Origin: an uncultured Spartobacteria bacterium
Lineage (GTDB): Bacteria > Verrucomicrobiota > Verrucomicrobiia > Chthoniobacterales > Terrimicrobiaceae
DNA: 61,085 nucleotides
Assembly (NCBI GenBank): GCA_937919825.1
Contig: CALFPA010000124.1
Span: forward strand, 1-61,085
Direction: 5' to 3'
A model generated the notes under the pieces. It was not told where the DNA came from. It saw only the letters and a list, made by a program, of their open reading frames with translations, and did not search any database. A program made the position numbers and the translations under genes. Each line of letters begins with the position of its first letter. Position 1 is the first letter of the stretch. Below are positions 18,447 to 27,717 of the stretch, piece after piece.

Positions 18447-20337
18447 GGAGCCATGCTTGCACAGGAATCCTGACCGCGACAACATTCCGCTCGTGGGTCC
18501 GATCCTTCTCACCATTTTGGCCAGCTCGTTCCTGTGCTACTGGCTTGCGGAACGCTTCTACGGTTCGTTTTTGGAGCGCGCCCTTGGCGTGGAGCCGAAA
18601 AACCAAACCCCCGCCGTCTCGCGAAACGACGGCCGCGATTTCGTCCCAGCCAAGCCCTATGTGCTCTTCGCTCACCACTTCGCGGCAATCGCCGGCGCGG
18701 GGCCAATCGTGGGGCCCACCCTGGCGTTGGTTTACGGCTACCTACCGGCGCTGATCTGGGTGGTCATTGGCGCGACACTCCTCGGCGGGGTTCATGACAT
18801 GGTCACGCTTTTCATTTCTTCGCGGGAAGAAGGCCGCTCGGTGGCCGATATCGCCAGGACTTATCTTGGCCCGACAGGCTATATTTTAATCGTCAGTTTT
18901 TTGGTGATCGGGCTCCTGATGATCACCGCGACCTTTCTGAACCTCAGCGTCACCGCCCTGACCAGCATGTATCCCGCCGGGAAGGTCGGCATCGAGCCAG
19001 CCACGACAGAACAACTCGCCGCCGCACTCCATACTCCCACCGATGCGCTCGGCATGCATCCGTTTCATCACGGCGACGGCCTGCCGACTGTAGTGAAGGT
19101 GGAGAATGGCCAGCCCGTCCTCATCGCGAAGATCGGCGGCATCGCCTCGACCAGCGTGCTGTTCATCACACTCTGCGCCCCGATTTTGGGGTGGATGATC
19201 TACAGGCGCCGCACTCCGGCATGGCTCAACTACTCGATGGCCGCCGCCCTGTGCGCAGGCTCAGTCTGGCTTGGCATGATCCATCCGGTTGTCGTTTCAG
19301 CCGACACCTGGCGCATCATGATGACGGCTTATGTGGTCCTTGCCTCCGCGATTCCCGTATGGCTGCTCCTCATGCCAAGGGATTTTGTAAATGTTCAAAT
19401 CCTCTACGCGGGCATGATCGCCGTTGTCGCGGGACTCGTCGCGGCAGGATTCAGCGGCCGGTTTCCAGAAATCCCGCTCGCCCCCCAAAATGCTGCCGAG
19501 ATGATTCCGGCATGGGACCCGCAGACGGGACTCCAATATATCGGGATGCTCTGGCCGATGCTTTTCATCACGGTCTCCTGCGGAGCGATCAGCGGCTTTC
19601 ACTGCCTCGTTTCCAGCGGAACAACCGCGCGTCAACTTTCCTGCGAAAGCCATGCGCGCAAGGTCGGCTACCGCTCGATGCTTCTCGAGTCGATGCTTGC
19701 CGTCTCGATCATCCTCACGCTGCTCGTCGGAATGGATTGGGAAAACTACCGACTCATCACCTACGGCGAAAAAAATCCCATCCTCGCCGTCTCTCTCGCC
19801 ACCGGCACGCTCGTCCACACGGCCTTCGGCCTCCCGCTCTGGGCCGGAACGATTCTCGGCATCCTGCTTCTGGAGGGCTTCGTCGTCACCACGCTGGATG
19901 TCGCCGTTCGATTGAACCGCTACCTCCTCGAGGAAATCTGGAAATTTCTTTTTAAAAACCCGCACCCGATTCTCTCCAGCGCCTGGTTCAACACCTCGCT
20001 TTGCGTGGGCCTCATGTATCTCATCTCGCGCTCCAATTCCCTCCCGATGCTGTGGCAGGTCTTCGGCTCCGCGAACCAGATGATGGGCGCCATCGCGCTC
20101 TTGGTCGCCTCCGTGTGGCTCCGCGACCACGGGCGCCGCTGGGCTTTTACCCTCATCCCGGCCATCCTGATGTTCGCCACCACGCTCGCTTCGACCTCGA
20201 TCTCGCTCTGGAAAAACACCCAGCTCGGCAACTGGCCCCTCGTCGCCACTTGCGGGGTCTTGATCCTTCTCGGCATCGGCCTCGCCGCGATCGGAACCCG
20301 CATTTTCCTCGCCCCGCGACGGACCGCCCCGATTTGA
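18445..20337 (+). CDS. cstA: Carbon starvation protein CstA family transporter
   Basis: 630 residues from ATG 18445, a polytopic inner-membrane protein with about 16-18 hydrophobic segments. The CstA pattern is clear: FVPAKPYVLFAHHFAAIAGAG, GPTLALVYGYLP, GGVHDMVTLFIS and, late, FGSANQMMGAIALL. CstA/BtsT proteins take up pyruvate or peptides when carbon is scarce. The start is open to doubt because 18445 overlaps the divergent DUF423 start codon; TTG 18457 and GTG 18493 are alternatives that still precede the first membrane segment. Confidence 0.9.
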   Translation: MEPCLHRNPDRDNIPLVGPILLTILASSFLCYWLAERFYGSFLERALGVEPKNQTPAVSRNDGRDFVPAKPYVLFAHHFAAIAGAGPIVGPTLALVYGYLPALIWVVIGATLLGGVHDMVTLFISSREEGRSVADIARTYLGPTGYILIVSFLVIGLLMITATFLNLSVTALTSMYPAGKVGIEPATTEQLAAALHTPTDALGMHPFHHGDGLPTVVKVENGQPVLIAKIGGIASTSVLFITLCAPILGWMIYRRRTPAWLNYSMAAALCAGSVWLGMIHPVVVSADTWRIMMTAYVVLASAIPVWLLLMPRDFVNVQILYAGMIAVVAGLVAAGFSGRFPEIPLAPQNAAEMIPAWDPQTGLQYIGMLWPMLFITVSCGAISGFHCLVSSGTTARQLSCESHARKVGYRSMLLESMLAVSIILTLLVGMDWENYRLITYGEKNPILAVSLATGTLVHTAFGLPLWAGTILGILLLEGFVVTTLDVAVRLNRYLLEEIWKFLFKNPHPILSSAWFNTSLCVGLMYLISRSNSLPMLWQVFGSANQMMGAIALLVASVWLRDHGRRWAFTLIPAILMFATTLASTSISLWKNTQLGNWPLVATCGVLILLGIGLAAIGTRIFLAPRRTAPI

Positions 20338-20344
20338 TCCCGAC

Positions 20345-20707
20345 CTACTCGCCGCGATAGGAACACCGCGCGAACGGTGTCTCGTGAATCACAATCTCCG
20401 CGAGGCCGGGAAGCTGCGGCTCCAATTTTTTCCAAAGCCAATCCGCCATCAACTCAATCGTCGGATTTTCCAGACCCGGCATATCGTTGAGAACCGAATG
20501 GTCGAGTTGTTGGATGATCGGCTTCATCGCCGCGCTGATCCGCGCGTGGTCGTAAATCCAACCCGTCTCTGGATCGACCGCCCCCTCGACCGTGATTTCA
20601 ATCTTGAAAGTGTGACCATGCATGAGGCGGCACTTGTGCCCCTCCGGCGCCTTCGGCAAAAACTGCGCGGCTTCGAGAACAAAATCTTTGGTAAGGCGGG
20701 CCTTCAT
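20345..20707 (-). CDS. queD: 6-carboxytetrahydropterin synthase (QueD/PTPS family)
   Basis: 120 residues, normal length. Second step of queuosine/7-deazaguanine synthesis, making 6-carboxy-tetrahydropterin from dihydroneopterin triphosphate. Seen: PEGHKC with the catalytic Cys26, the zinc histidines in MHGHTF (His30, His32), and the end motif HETPFARCSYRGE. Where E. coli QueD has the first zinc His (AAH), this protein has Gln (AAQF), a variant I believe is common in the family. Convergent with cstA, 7 bp apart. Confidence 0.9.
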   Translation of the reverse strand: MKARLTKDFVLEAAQFLPKAPEGHKCRLMHGHTFKIEITVEGAVDPETGWIYDHARISAAMKPIIQQLDHSVLNDMPGLENPTIELMADWLWKKLEPQLPGLAEIVIHETPFARCSYRGE

Positions 20708-20801
20708 AATTGCGGTCTTATATACCCGCGAGAAGGGATCGATTGGGAGTCCTTTATCTCGCGGAGACTAAAAATGGGAAGGCGGATTCATGTCAGAATT
20801 T

Positions 20802-21118
20802 CTATAACGGAGCCCTTTTATTCCTTCCTTTCAATTCCTTGTGTGTCCAAAGCGGATGCCTGCGAAGATCCAGAACTGCAAAAACCTCTGTGTGCATAGG
20901 CGTTTCGCGGTAGTAGATTCCGAAAGGAAATCTCTCGGACAGCATGCGATGGAATCCAAAATGTATGGAGTGAATTCCATGAAAAAGCACCAGACTCTCG
21001 ATATCGGACAAGATGGTGTCTTCAAATAGGGTCCGATGCCAATTTCCTGCAGTTCGTAAAATTCATGCCCGCGCTCGATGTCTTCGGTAGCTTCCTCGAG
21101 ATCAACGATCCTCCTCAT
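20802..21118 (-). pseudogene. RelE/ParE-type toxin, broken by a one-base deletion
   Basis: The gene starts at ATG 21118 (MRRIVDLEEATEDIERG) and reads through HEFYELQEIGIGPY. The natural continuation (F-E-D-T-I-L-S-D-I-E-S-L, then GIHSIHFGFHRMLSERFPF and EVFAVLDLRRHP) is in another frame. Adding one A to the run at 21024-21026 on the plus strand restores one continuous reading frame of about 105 residues typical of ParE/RelE [20 protein letters not shown] toxins. The start overlaps the antitoxin stop by ATGA. Either real decay or a sequencing error. Confidence 0.75.
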
Positions 21119-21332
21119 GCTTGTTTAGAGTCTAGTCGGGTTTTGAGTTCGGAGAGACTGAGAAATTTCCCTTCGTCGGCTTCTACTTTTGCCAGTCGCG
21201 CGGAAAGCACTTCACCGTGCCAATCAGGAGAGGGAAACTCATCTTCCAAACCAGAAATGAGCGCAAAAGTAGCTCCTTCGCTTGCAAGCGCTCGGTTGCA
21301 CTCATGCTTTTGATTTCGGAACCTGCTAACAT
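21115..21332 (-). pseudogene. Addiction-module antitoxin, broken by a one-base deletion
   Basis: Reads MLAGSEIKSMSATERLQAKE from ATG 21332, then the conserved part EDEFPSPDWHGEVLSARLAK, EGKFLSLSELKTRLDS lies in another frame. Inserting one G near 21246-21247 (plus strand cc) joins the two as WEDEFPSPDW. The whole matches the short antitoxin family (TIGR02574-like, putative addiction module component) that precedes RelE/ParE toxins. Stop overlaps the toxin ATG. Both members of this pair therefore carry a one-base loss. Start codon is less certain than the 3' part. Confidence 0.65.
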
Positions 21333-21481
21333 GATTTCAATCCAAAATCTGGGCATGCATTTGACTCAATCAATGCCCAGCGATTTCGCTAATTCAATAA
21401 TAATGAGTATTTTGCAGCGGTTGAATGAAGTGCATACCCAGAATCATTTTTGTAAATATCAACATTGCTGGCAGAGATTTT

Positions 21482-21775
21482 TTATGCGGCAATCTGCCCA
21501 TATTGTCGTGCAAAGAATTTCTCTAAGGCTTTTCGCGCAAGGCTGGGCATCTCTTTGGCCCCCGCCATCAAACCTTCGACACTCAGGTCGCAATCTAATG
21601 ATTCCCAATGAAGCGAGTGGTCAAAAACTTCCATATCCTGTCGCTCTTTCTCGGTTGCCAAAAGAAGCGTTGGAACATGCTCCAATGGCATAAGCACGGT
21701 GATTCCTGAGTCCAGCTTCACTTTGAGCTGGGAGGTTGTTATCTCGGCATCAAGAATTTTTGGCGGCGGATTCAT
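21482..21775 (-). CDS. DUF2442 family protein
   Basis: 97 residues from ATG 21775. The DUF2442 pattern is visible: ILDAEITTSQLKVKLDSGI, then PLEHVPTLLLAT and HWESLDCDLSVEGLMAG. Such proteins are usually coded after a DUF4160 gene, as here, with a 26-bp overlap; the pair is often regarded as toxin-antitoxin-like but the function is unproved. It lies in an A+T-richer stretch next to a decayed toxin-antitoxin pair. Confidence 0.85.
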   Translation of the reverse strand: MNPPPKILDAEITTSQLKVKLDSGITVLMPLEHVPTLLLATEKERQDMEVFDHSLHWESLDCDLSVEGLMAGAKEMPSLARKALEKFFARQYGQIAA

Positions 21776-21995
21776 ATGTTTTTTGGATGAGATTTCGATT
21801 TTCCGTAACCAAACGCAAAATGGCATTCAATTCGTGGGATGCAAATCCAGAGCTCCATGCAACTTCGATATCCGGCTCGATCCAAAGCTTGCATTCAAAT
21901 CGTTCGCGTCGGACATGCACATGGCGTCGCTCCGCCAAATCGAAACTGAAGAAGCTCACGCGATACGGGCAATTTGGAATGGGAATCCGTGGCAT
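21750..21995 (-). CDS. DUF4160 family protein
   Basis: 81 residues. Pattern MPRIPIP...YRVSFFSFDLAERRHVHVRRE, with the paired HVHV histidines, then CKLWIEPDIEVAWSSGF and ELNAILRLVTENRNLI, is typical of DUF4160. It starts 21 bp before the acnA stop region on the same strand (acnA ends at 22017) and overlaps the DUF2442 gene. Likely a mobile two-gene cassette inserted between acnA and queD; function unknown. Confidence 0.85.
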   Translation of the reverse strand: MPRIPIPNCPYRVSFFSFDLAERRHVHVRRERFECKLWIEPDIEVAWSSGFASHELNAILRLVTENRNLIQKTYESAAKNS

Positions 21996-22016
21996 GTCGT
22001 TTCATTCCGTAAAACC

Positions 22017-24809
22017 CTACTTCGCCTCAGCGATCAACTGCCTTAGCACAAACGGCAGGATGCCGCCGTGGCGGTAGTAGTCGACTTCGATCGGGGTATC
22101 GATGCGAAGTTTGACTTGGTGGGATTCCTTGGTGCCGTCTTTGCGGGTGATGGTGAGAGTGACATCTTGGCGGGGTTGGATGCTGTCGCTGAGGCCGGTG
22201 ATGTCGTAGGTTTCGGTGCCGTCGAGGTTGAGGGATTGCGCGCTGATGCCTTCTGGGAATTGGAGCGGGAGGACGCCCATGCCGACGAGGTTGGAGCGGT
22301 GGATGCGTTCAAAGCTTTGGGCGACGACGGCTTTGACTCCGAGGAGGCGGGTGCCTTTGGCGGCCCAGTCGCGGCTGGAGCCGGTGCCGTATTCTTGTCC
22401 GGCGAAGACGATCAGCGGGGTGCCGGCGGCCTGATATTTCATGCAGGCGTCGTAGATGCTCATTTGCTCGCCGGTCGGCTGGTGGATCGTGAGGCCGCCT
22501 TCCACACGCGTGCCATCGGCTTTGGCGGGGATCATGAGGTTTTTGATGCGGACATTGGCGAAGGTGCCGCGAGTCATGACGCGGTCATTGCCACGGCGGC
22601 TGCCGTAGCTGTTGAAATCGACCGCTTCGATGCCGTTTTCGACGAGGTATTTTCCAGCAGGTGAGCTGGCTTTGATCGCGCCGGCGGGAGAGATGTGGTC
22701 GGTCGTAACCGAGTCGCCGAAGATACCCATCGGGCGGGCGCCTGTGATGTCGGTGATCGTTCCGGCGGACATGCCGAAGTTCTCGAAGAAGGGCGGTTCC
22801 TGAATGTAGGTGCTCTTGGCGTCCCAATCGTAGATCTGGCCGACGCTTGATGGCACTTCGTTCCACTTGGGATTCTGGTCTGCGAAGCCGGTGTAGAGTT
22901 TTTGAAAAATCTCGGGCTTGAGAGCGGCTTGCATTTCGTTGCGAATTTCCTCGAGGCTGGGCCAGATGTCTTTCAGGAAAACATCAACACCGGCGCTGTC
23001 CTTGGCGATGGGTTCCTTGGTGAGGTCGATGTCCACACGGCCGGCGAGCGCGTAGGCGACGACGAGCGGTGGCGACATGAGGAAGTTGGCGCGGATGTTT
23101 TGGTGAATGCGGGCTTCGAAGTTGCGGTTGCCTGAAAGGACTGCAGCAGTGACGAGGTCGTTCTCGACAATGGCGCTTTCGATCTCGGGTGCGAGCGGGC
23201 CGGAGTTGCCGATGCAGGTCGTGCAGCCGTAGCCGACGATCTGGAAGCCAAGCTGATCAAGGTAGGGCTGGAGGCCGGTGGTCTCGAGGTAATCCTTCAC
23301 CACGCGGGAGCCAGGAGCGAGCGAGGTCTTGACGGCGGGATCGACGCGGAGGCCGCGGCTTGCGGCTTTTTTCGCGAGGAGGCCGGCGCCGATCATCACG
23401 CTCGGGTTGCTGGTGTTTGTGCAGCTTGTGATGGCGGCAATCAGCACCGAGCCGTTGCGGAGATGGAGGTCGCCTTTCGCATGGGCGGCGGTAATGGCAT
23501 CCGGCGTTGGGCGATCATTGACCATTTCGGCCTCGTCGGCGCTTTGGGCGCCGTTGCGTTTGACGGGAGCCGTCTTGGAGAGGTCGTTCGCTGCCTTGCC
23601 GTAACCGCCTTCGGCGACGGATTTCGTGAGCAGGCTGTTGAAGGTATTTTTGAGATCGGGGACATTGATGCGGTCCTGCGGGCGCTTCGGACCTGCCACG
23701 CCGGGCTGGACGGTCGAGAGGTCGAGGTCGATATCCACGCTGTAGGCGATGTCGCCTTTTTTCGGCATGCCAAAGAGGTTTTGGGCCTTGAAATAATTTT
23801 CGAAAGCGCGGCATTGCTCGGGCGTGCGGCCGGTGGCGGCGAGGTAGTTGACGGATTCGGCATCGACTGGGAAGAAGCCCATGGTGGCGCCGTATTCGGG
23901 AGCCATGTTTGCGATGGTCGCACGGTCGGTGAGCGGGAGCGTGACAGCCCCCTCGCCGTAGAATTCCACAAATTTTCCAACCACCTTCGCGGCGCGGAGG
24001 AGCTGGGTGACATGGAGGGCGAGGTCGGTAGCGGTCACTCCTTCGCGCAAGCGGCCAGTGAGGTTCACGCCAACCACTTCGGGAGTCAGGAAATAGACGG
24101 GCTGACCGAGCATTCCCGCTTCAGCTTCGATGCCGCCGACACCCCAGCCGACGACGCCGAGGCCGTTGATCATGGTCGTGTGGGAATCGGTGCCCACGAG
24201 CGTGTCGGGGTAGTAGAGGTCGCCGGCGCTGAGCACGCCTTTCGCGAGATACTCGAGGTTCACTTGGTGCACGATGCCGATGCCGGGAGGCACGACGCCA
24301 AAAGTTTTGAAGGCTTGCTGACCCCATTTGAGGAACTGGTAGCGCTCGCGGTTGCGCTTAAATTCCATGTCGAGGTTGAGCTGGAGCGCATTGGCGGAGC
24401 CGTAGAAATCAACTTGCACCGAGTGGTCCACCACGAGATCGACGGGCACAAGGGGCTCGATGATGGCCGGGTTGCCACCGAGGCCTTTCACGGCTGTGCG
24501 CATGGCGGCGAGGTCCACCAGAAGCGGCACGCCGGTGAAGTCCTGCAGAACGATGCGGGCCACGACAAAGGGAATTTCCTCCTCAGCGGGGGCTTTCGCA
24601 TTCCAGTTTGCAAGCGTCTCGACATCACGCGCCTGGACTTTTTTTCCATCGCAGTTGCGGAGCACGGATTCGAGAACGATGCGGATGCTGACGGGGAGTT
24701 TTGAGATCGGGCCGACGCCTGCTTCTTCCAGAGCGGGTAGAGAGTGGAGTTGGCCGGTTTTTCCGTTTCCGAGGTTGAAGGAGCGCAGTGTGTTGAATGG
24801 CGTGGTCAT
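22017..24809 (-). CDS. acnA: Aconitate hydratase (AcnA type)
   Basis: 930 residues. Isomerises citrate to isocitrate in the TCA cycle with a [4Fe-4S] cluster. Cluster cysteines are seen in [10 protein letters not shown] and [33 protein letters not shown] and the swivel-domain segment [17 protein letters not shown] with [14 protein letters not shown] are present. Length fits the AcnA/IRP type. It starts 120 bp from the divergent PEP carboxykinase gene, so a shared control region for the two carbon-flow genes is plausible. Confidence 0.97.
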   Translation of the reverse strand: MTTPFNTLRSFNLGNGKTGQLHSLPALEEAGVGPISKLPVSIRIVLESVLRNCDGKKVQARDVETLANWNAKAPAEEEIPFVVARIVLQDFTGVPLLVDLAAMRTAVKGLGGNPAIIEPLVPVDLVVDHSVQVDFYGSANALQLNLDMEFKRNRERYQFLKWGQQAFKTFGVVPPGIGIVHQVNLEYLAKGVLSAGDLYYPDTLVGTDSHTTMINGLGVVGWGVGGIEAEAGMLGQPVYFLTPEVVGVNLTGRLREGVTATDLALHVTQLLRAAKVVGKFVEFYGEGAVTLPLTDRATIANMAPEYGATMGFFPVDAESVNYLAATGRTPEQCRAFENYFKAQNLFGMPKKGDIAYSVDIDLDLSTVQPGVAGPKRPQDRINVPDLKNTFNSLLTKSVAEGGYGKAANDLSKTAPVKRNGAQSADEAEMVNDRPTPDAITAAHAKGDLHLRNGSVLIAAITSCTNTSNPSVMIGAGLLAKKAASRGLRVDPAVKTSLAPGSRVVKDYLETTGLQPYLDQLGFQIVGYGCTTCIGNSGPLAPEIESAIVENDLVTAAVLSGNRNFEARIHQNIRANFLMSPPLVVAYALAGRVDIDLTKEPIAKDSAGVDVFLKDIWPSLEEIRNEMQAALKPEIFQKLYTGFADQNPKWNEVPSSVGQIYDWDAKSTYIQEPPFFENFGMSAGTITDITGARPMGIFGDSVTTDHISPAGAIKASSPAGKYLVENGIEAVDFNSYGSRRGNDRVMTRGTFANVRIKNLMIPAKADGTRVEGGLTIHQPTGEQMSIYDACMKYQAAGTPLIVFAGQEYGTGSSRDWAAKGTRLLGVKAVVAQSFERIHRSNLVGMGVLPLQFPEGISAQSLNLDGTETYDITGLSDSIQPRQDVTLTITRKDGTKESHQVKLRIDTPIEVDYYRHGGILPFVLRQLIAEAK

Positions 24810-24929
24810 GCTTAAACCCTGAATTCAAGCAGTTCGGGAGTCCCATCGCAATCTCGTTTCCGAATCAAAGTCGGACATCACCCCGTTTTTCTTGTGAGCT
24901 CATTTTGATAGGTGGAGACTCAATTCATC

Positions 24930-26777
24930 ATGAAAAACGAACCCATTTCGCACACCGGTGCGCCGAAACCGAATAACGCGGCCGTTCTCGCGTGGGTCGA
25001 GGAATTCGCCGCGCTCACACGCCCCGAGCAAATCTTCTGGTGCGACGGGTCCGAGGAACAGGACAAAGCCATGCGCGAGGCAATCGTCGCCTCGGGTGCC
25101 GGCCAGTGGCTGAATCCCAACAAGCGCCCGAACTCCCTGCTCGTCCGCAGCGATCCTCGCGATGTCGCCCGCGTGGAGGAGCGGACCTACATCTGCTCGC
25201 AATCGAAAAGAGACGCCGGCCCGACGAACAATTGGGAGGCGCCCAACAAGATGAAAGCCAAGCTGCAAGGCCTGTTCGACGGATGCATGCGCGGGCGCAC
25301 TCTTTTTGTGATTCCCTTCAGCATGGGCCCCGTCGGCTCGCCGATCGCCCAATACGGCATCGAACTCTCCGATAGCCCATATGTCGTCGCGAACATGAAA
25401 ATCATGACGCGCGTGAGCCTTGAAATTTACGCCCAGATCGAAAAAACCGGCGTCTTTGTGAAATGCCTGCATTCGGTCGGATGCCCTCTCGAGCCCGGCC
25501 AAAAGGATGTCGCCTGGCCCTGCAACCCGCCGGAGACCTACATCACGCATTTCCCCGAGGAGCGCCTGATCATGAGCTTCGGCTCGGGTTATGGCGGCAA
25601 TGCCCTGCTTGGCAAAAAATGCTTCGCCCTCCGCATCGCTTCCGCCATGGCACGCGACGAGGATTGGATGGCCGAACACATGCTCGTGCTTGGCGTGAAG
25701 TCCCCGGACGGCGAAAAAAACTATGTCACCGCCGCGTTCCCGAGTGCCTGCGGCAAGACGAACTTCGCCATGATGATCCCGCCGGATTCCATCAAAAAAC
25801 AAGGTTGGGAGATTACCTGCGTGGGTGACGACATCGCGTGGATCAAGCCCGGGCCTGATGGCTACCTCCGTGCCATCAACCCCGAGGCAGGCTTCTTCGG
25901 CGTCGCGCCCGGCACCTCGTATTCGAGCAACCCGATCGCCATGGACTCGATCAAATGCGACACCATTTTCACCAATGTCGCCCTCACCGACGACGGCGAT
26001 ATCTGGTGGGAGGGAATGACCAAGGAACCGCCTGCGCACCTCATCGATTGGAAAGGCCAAGACTGGACGCCAGGCCAGACCGACAAGGATGGCAAACCCA
26101 TTCTCACCAGCCACCCGAATAGCCGCTTCACCGCGCCAGCGAGGAATTGCCCGGTGATCGACCCCGAGTGGGAAAACCCCGCCGGCGTGCCAGTCAGCGC
26201 GATCATTTTCGGCGGGCGCCGCTCCACGACGATGCCGCTCATTTTTCAGTCCTTCAACTGGTCGCACGGCGTCTATCTCGGAGCCACGATGGGATCCGAG
26301 ATGACCGCCGCCGCCGCTGGCACGCTCGGCCAAGTCCGCCGCGACCCGATGGCCATGCTGCCCTTCTGCGGCTACAACATGGGCGACTACCTCACCCACT
26401 GGCTCCAGATGCGGAAACTCATCAAATATGTGCCCCGCATTTTCCATGTGAACTGGTTTCGCAAAAGCCCCGAGGGCAAGTTCCTCTGGCCAGGCTACGG
26501 CGAGAACGCCCGCATTCTGAAATGGATGGTCGAACGCTGCCGCCCCGGCGCCCACGCGCTCGAAACCACGATTGGCTGGATTCCTGACTACGAAGACATC
26601 GACATGGAAGGTCTCGAAAAAACCATCACGCCCGAGGTTTTCGCCGAGGCCCAGAAAATCGACACCTCCGAATGGCACCGCGAACTCCTCCTACAGGACG
26701 AGCTTTTCATCAAACTTTACAGCGAACTCCCAAAAGACCTCATCTTCCAGCGCGAACTGCTGATGTCGCGGTTGTAA
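24930..26777 (+). CDS. pckG: Phosphoenolpyruvate carboxykinase (GTP)
   Basis: 615 residues. Converts oxaloacetate and GTP to PEP for gluconeogenesis. The kinase P-loop [12 protein letters not shown] and the metal-site CVGDDIAWI are present, as is the GTP-type mobile-lid region and the C-terminal [23 protein letters not shown]. Length and motifs fit the GTP form, not the ATP form. ATG 24930 was chosen over GTG 24912. Divergent from acnA. Confidence 0.96.
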   Translation: MKNEPISHTGAPKPNNAAVLAWVEEFAALTRPEQIFWCDGSEEQDKAMREAIVASGAGQWLNPNKRPNSLLVRSDPRDVARVEERTYICSQSKRDAGPTNNWEAPNKMKAKLQGLFDGCMRGRTLFVIPFSMGPVGSPIAQYGIELSDSPYVVANMKIMTRVSLEIYAQIEKTGVFVKCLHSVGCPLEPGQKDVAWPCNPPETYITHFPEERLIMSFGSGYGGNALLGKKCFALRIASAMARDEDWMAEHMLVLGVKSPDGEKNYVTAAFPSACGKTNFAMMIPPDSIKKQGWEITCVGDDIAWIKPGPDGYLRAINPEAGFFGVAPGTSYSSNPIAMDSIKCDTIFTNVALTDDGDIWWEGMTKEPPAHLIDWKGQDWTPGQTDKDGKPILTSHPNSRFTAPARNCPVIDPEWENPAGVPVSAIIFGGRRSTTMPLIFQSFNWSHGVYLGATMGSEMTAAAAGTLGQVRRDPMAMLPFCGYNMGDYLTHWLQMRKLIKYVPRIFHVNWFRKSPEGKFLWPGYGENARILKWMVERCRPGAHALETTIGWIPDYEDIDMEGLEKTITPEVFAEAQKIDTSEWHRELLLQDELFIKLYSELPKDLIFQRELLMSRL

Positions 26778-26806
26778 AAAAATGGGCACCAGCCTGCATT
26801 GGCCGA

Positions 26807-27096
26807 TCAATCCGCTTGCCCGCGATTGATCCAGTATTCGGGTTTTCGCGCGCTATGTGACACTGCCAAAATCCAAAGGTTTTCACCGCGAATGATAAAG
26901 GGAATATAGTAGGGAAACGCTCGAAGATTGATCCGGCGATCCGCAGATGGTATAGATCATGGTTGTCTTTTATCCAAAGAATGCAGCGATCCGTTTCATT
27001 CTTGAATCTACTCCCGAGCCCCTTCCTTGCGGCCTCGTAATAGGAAATGGCATCGAGAAATTCCGCCTGAGCTTCTGGAACGAAAATGATGTTCAC
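26807..27096 (-). pseudogene. RelE/ParE-type toxin, broken by a one-base deletion
   Basis: Starts at GTG 27096 (VNIIFVPEAQAEFLDAISYY, DRCILWIKDNHDLYHLR). The expected rest (RINLRAFPYYIPFIIRGENL, LWILAVSHSARKPEYWINRG, stop 26807-26809) is intact but in another frame. One missing base near 26938-26944 accounts for the shift. With it restored the protein has about 96 residues and a standard ParE-type layout. The start overlaps the antitoxin stop as GTGA. Without repair the frame runs on into nonsense for another 50 residues, overlapping the pckG 3' end. Confidence 0.8.
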
Positions 27097-27326
27097 GGAG
27101 CAAGGCGGCGATCGGCCTCTCGCATGACATCGCTGTAAGGAATCCCAGACACGGCTCCGCCATCCACGACTCGAATCCGGCTCTGAATCTCGCGTTCCCA
27201 GGCCTCATTGCTCTCGGAATGCTCGGCTGAATCATCCATCTCCAAGAGAAAACCCGCCAAAGCCAAACGCTGCCGGGCAGGAAGCTGCATGACTTGCCGA
27301 GTGATATTTTCAAGCGTTGCAGTCAT
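27093..27326 (-). CDS. Addiction-module antitoxin (intact)
   Basis: 77 residues, with the layout of the putative addiction module component family: ITRQVMQLPARQRLALAGFLLEM at the N-terminus, an acidic middle, then AWEREIQSRIRVVDGGAVSGIPYSDVMRE. It precedes a RelE/ParE-type toxin and overlaps it by GTGA, the usual order. It looks complete although its toxin is frameshifted. DNA binding and autoregulation are expected from the family but not visible. Confidence 0.75.
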   Translation of the reverse strand: MTATLENITRQVMQLPARQRLALAGFLLEMDDSAEHSESNEAWEREIQSRIRVVDGGAVSGIPYSDVMREADRRLAP

Positions 27327-27442
27327 AGCTGGAACTTTGCAGAGCCCATGCCTTCGGTCAAAAAGACATTTTCAGGGCAGCCCATCCTCGGGATGCCGTA
27401 AAACCACTTGCACGAAAAAAAACAGACGCCGATTTTCCAACC

Positions 27443-27673
27443 ATGGCCATCTACACCTACGGGACGATTCCTGCCGCGCTGGATCAGCCTGTGCGCACTT
27501 ACGAGATTCGCCAGAGTATGAGGGACGCCGCCCTCTCCACGCACCCCGAGACCAGCGAACCCATCCGCCGCGTCATCACTGGCGGGCTCGGGTTCATGAG
27601 TTCAGGCAAGGGCGGTGCTTCTGCGACTCCATCCAGCGGGCATGGATGCGGCGCGGGTTGCGGCTGCGGTTGA
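27443..27673 (+). CDS. FmdB-like small protein without the zinc-ribbon cysteines
   Basis: 76 residues. Layout follows FmdB-type regulatory-protein-like peptides: an opening MAIYTYGTIP, a middle ALSTHPETSEPIRRVITGGLGF, then a Gly/Ser linker and a Cys/Gly tail (GHGCGAGCGCG). The two CXXC knuckles of classic FmdB are missing, leaving cysteines only in the tail. Function unknown. It stands alone 45 bp before the cfa gene. Confidence 0.7.
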   Translation: MAIYTYGTIPAALDQPVRTYEIRQSMRDAALSTHPETSEPIRRVITGGLGFMSSGKGGASATPSSGHGCGAGCGCG

Positions 27674-27717
27674 ATCCTTGATTCGGCTCGAAGCGGGCTT
27701 CATCGTGCCAGCCCGCA

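Noticed and set aside
21282-21305. TTGCAAGCGCTCGGTTGCA as a third zinc-type dyad
   Set aside because: Spacing differs from the 15-bp sites by three bases and it lies inside a decayed antitoxin gene.
22068-24704. Rightward open frames opposite acnA, up to 413 codons
   Set aside because: Antisense to a complete aconitase; composition typical of reverse-frame reading.
20802-27096. Programmed frameshifting in the toxin and antitoxin genes
   Set aside because: The runs at the shift sites are short, no stimulatory hairpin or slippery heptamer is evident, and three separate events favour decay or error.
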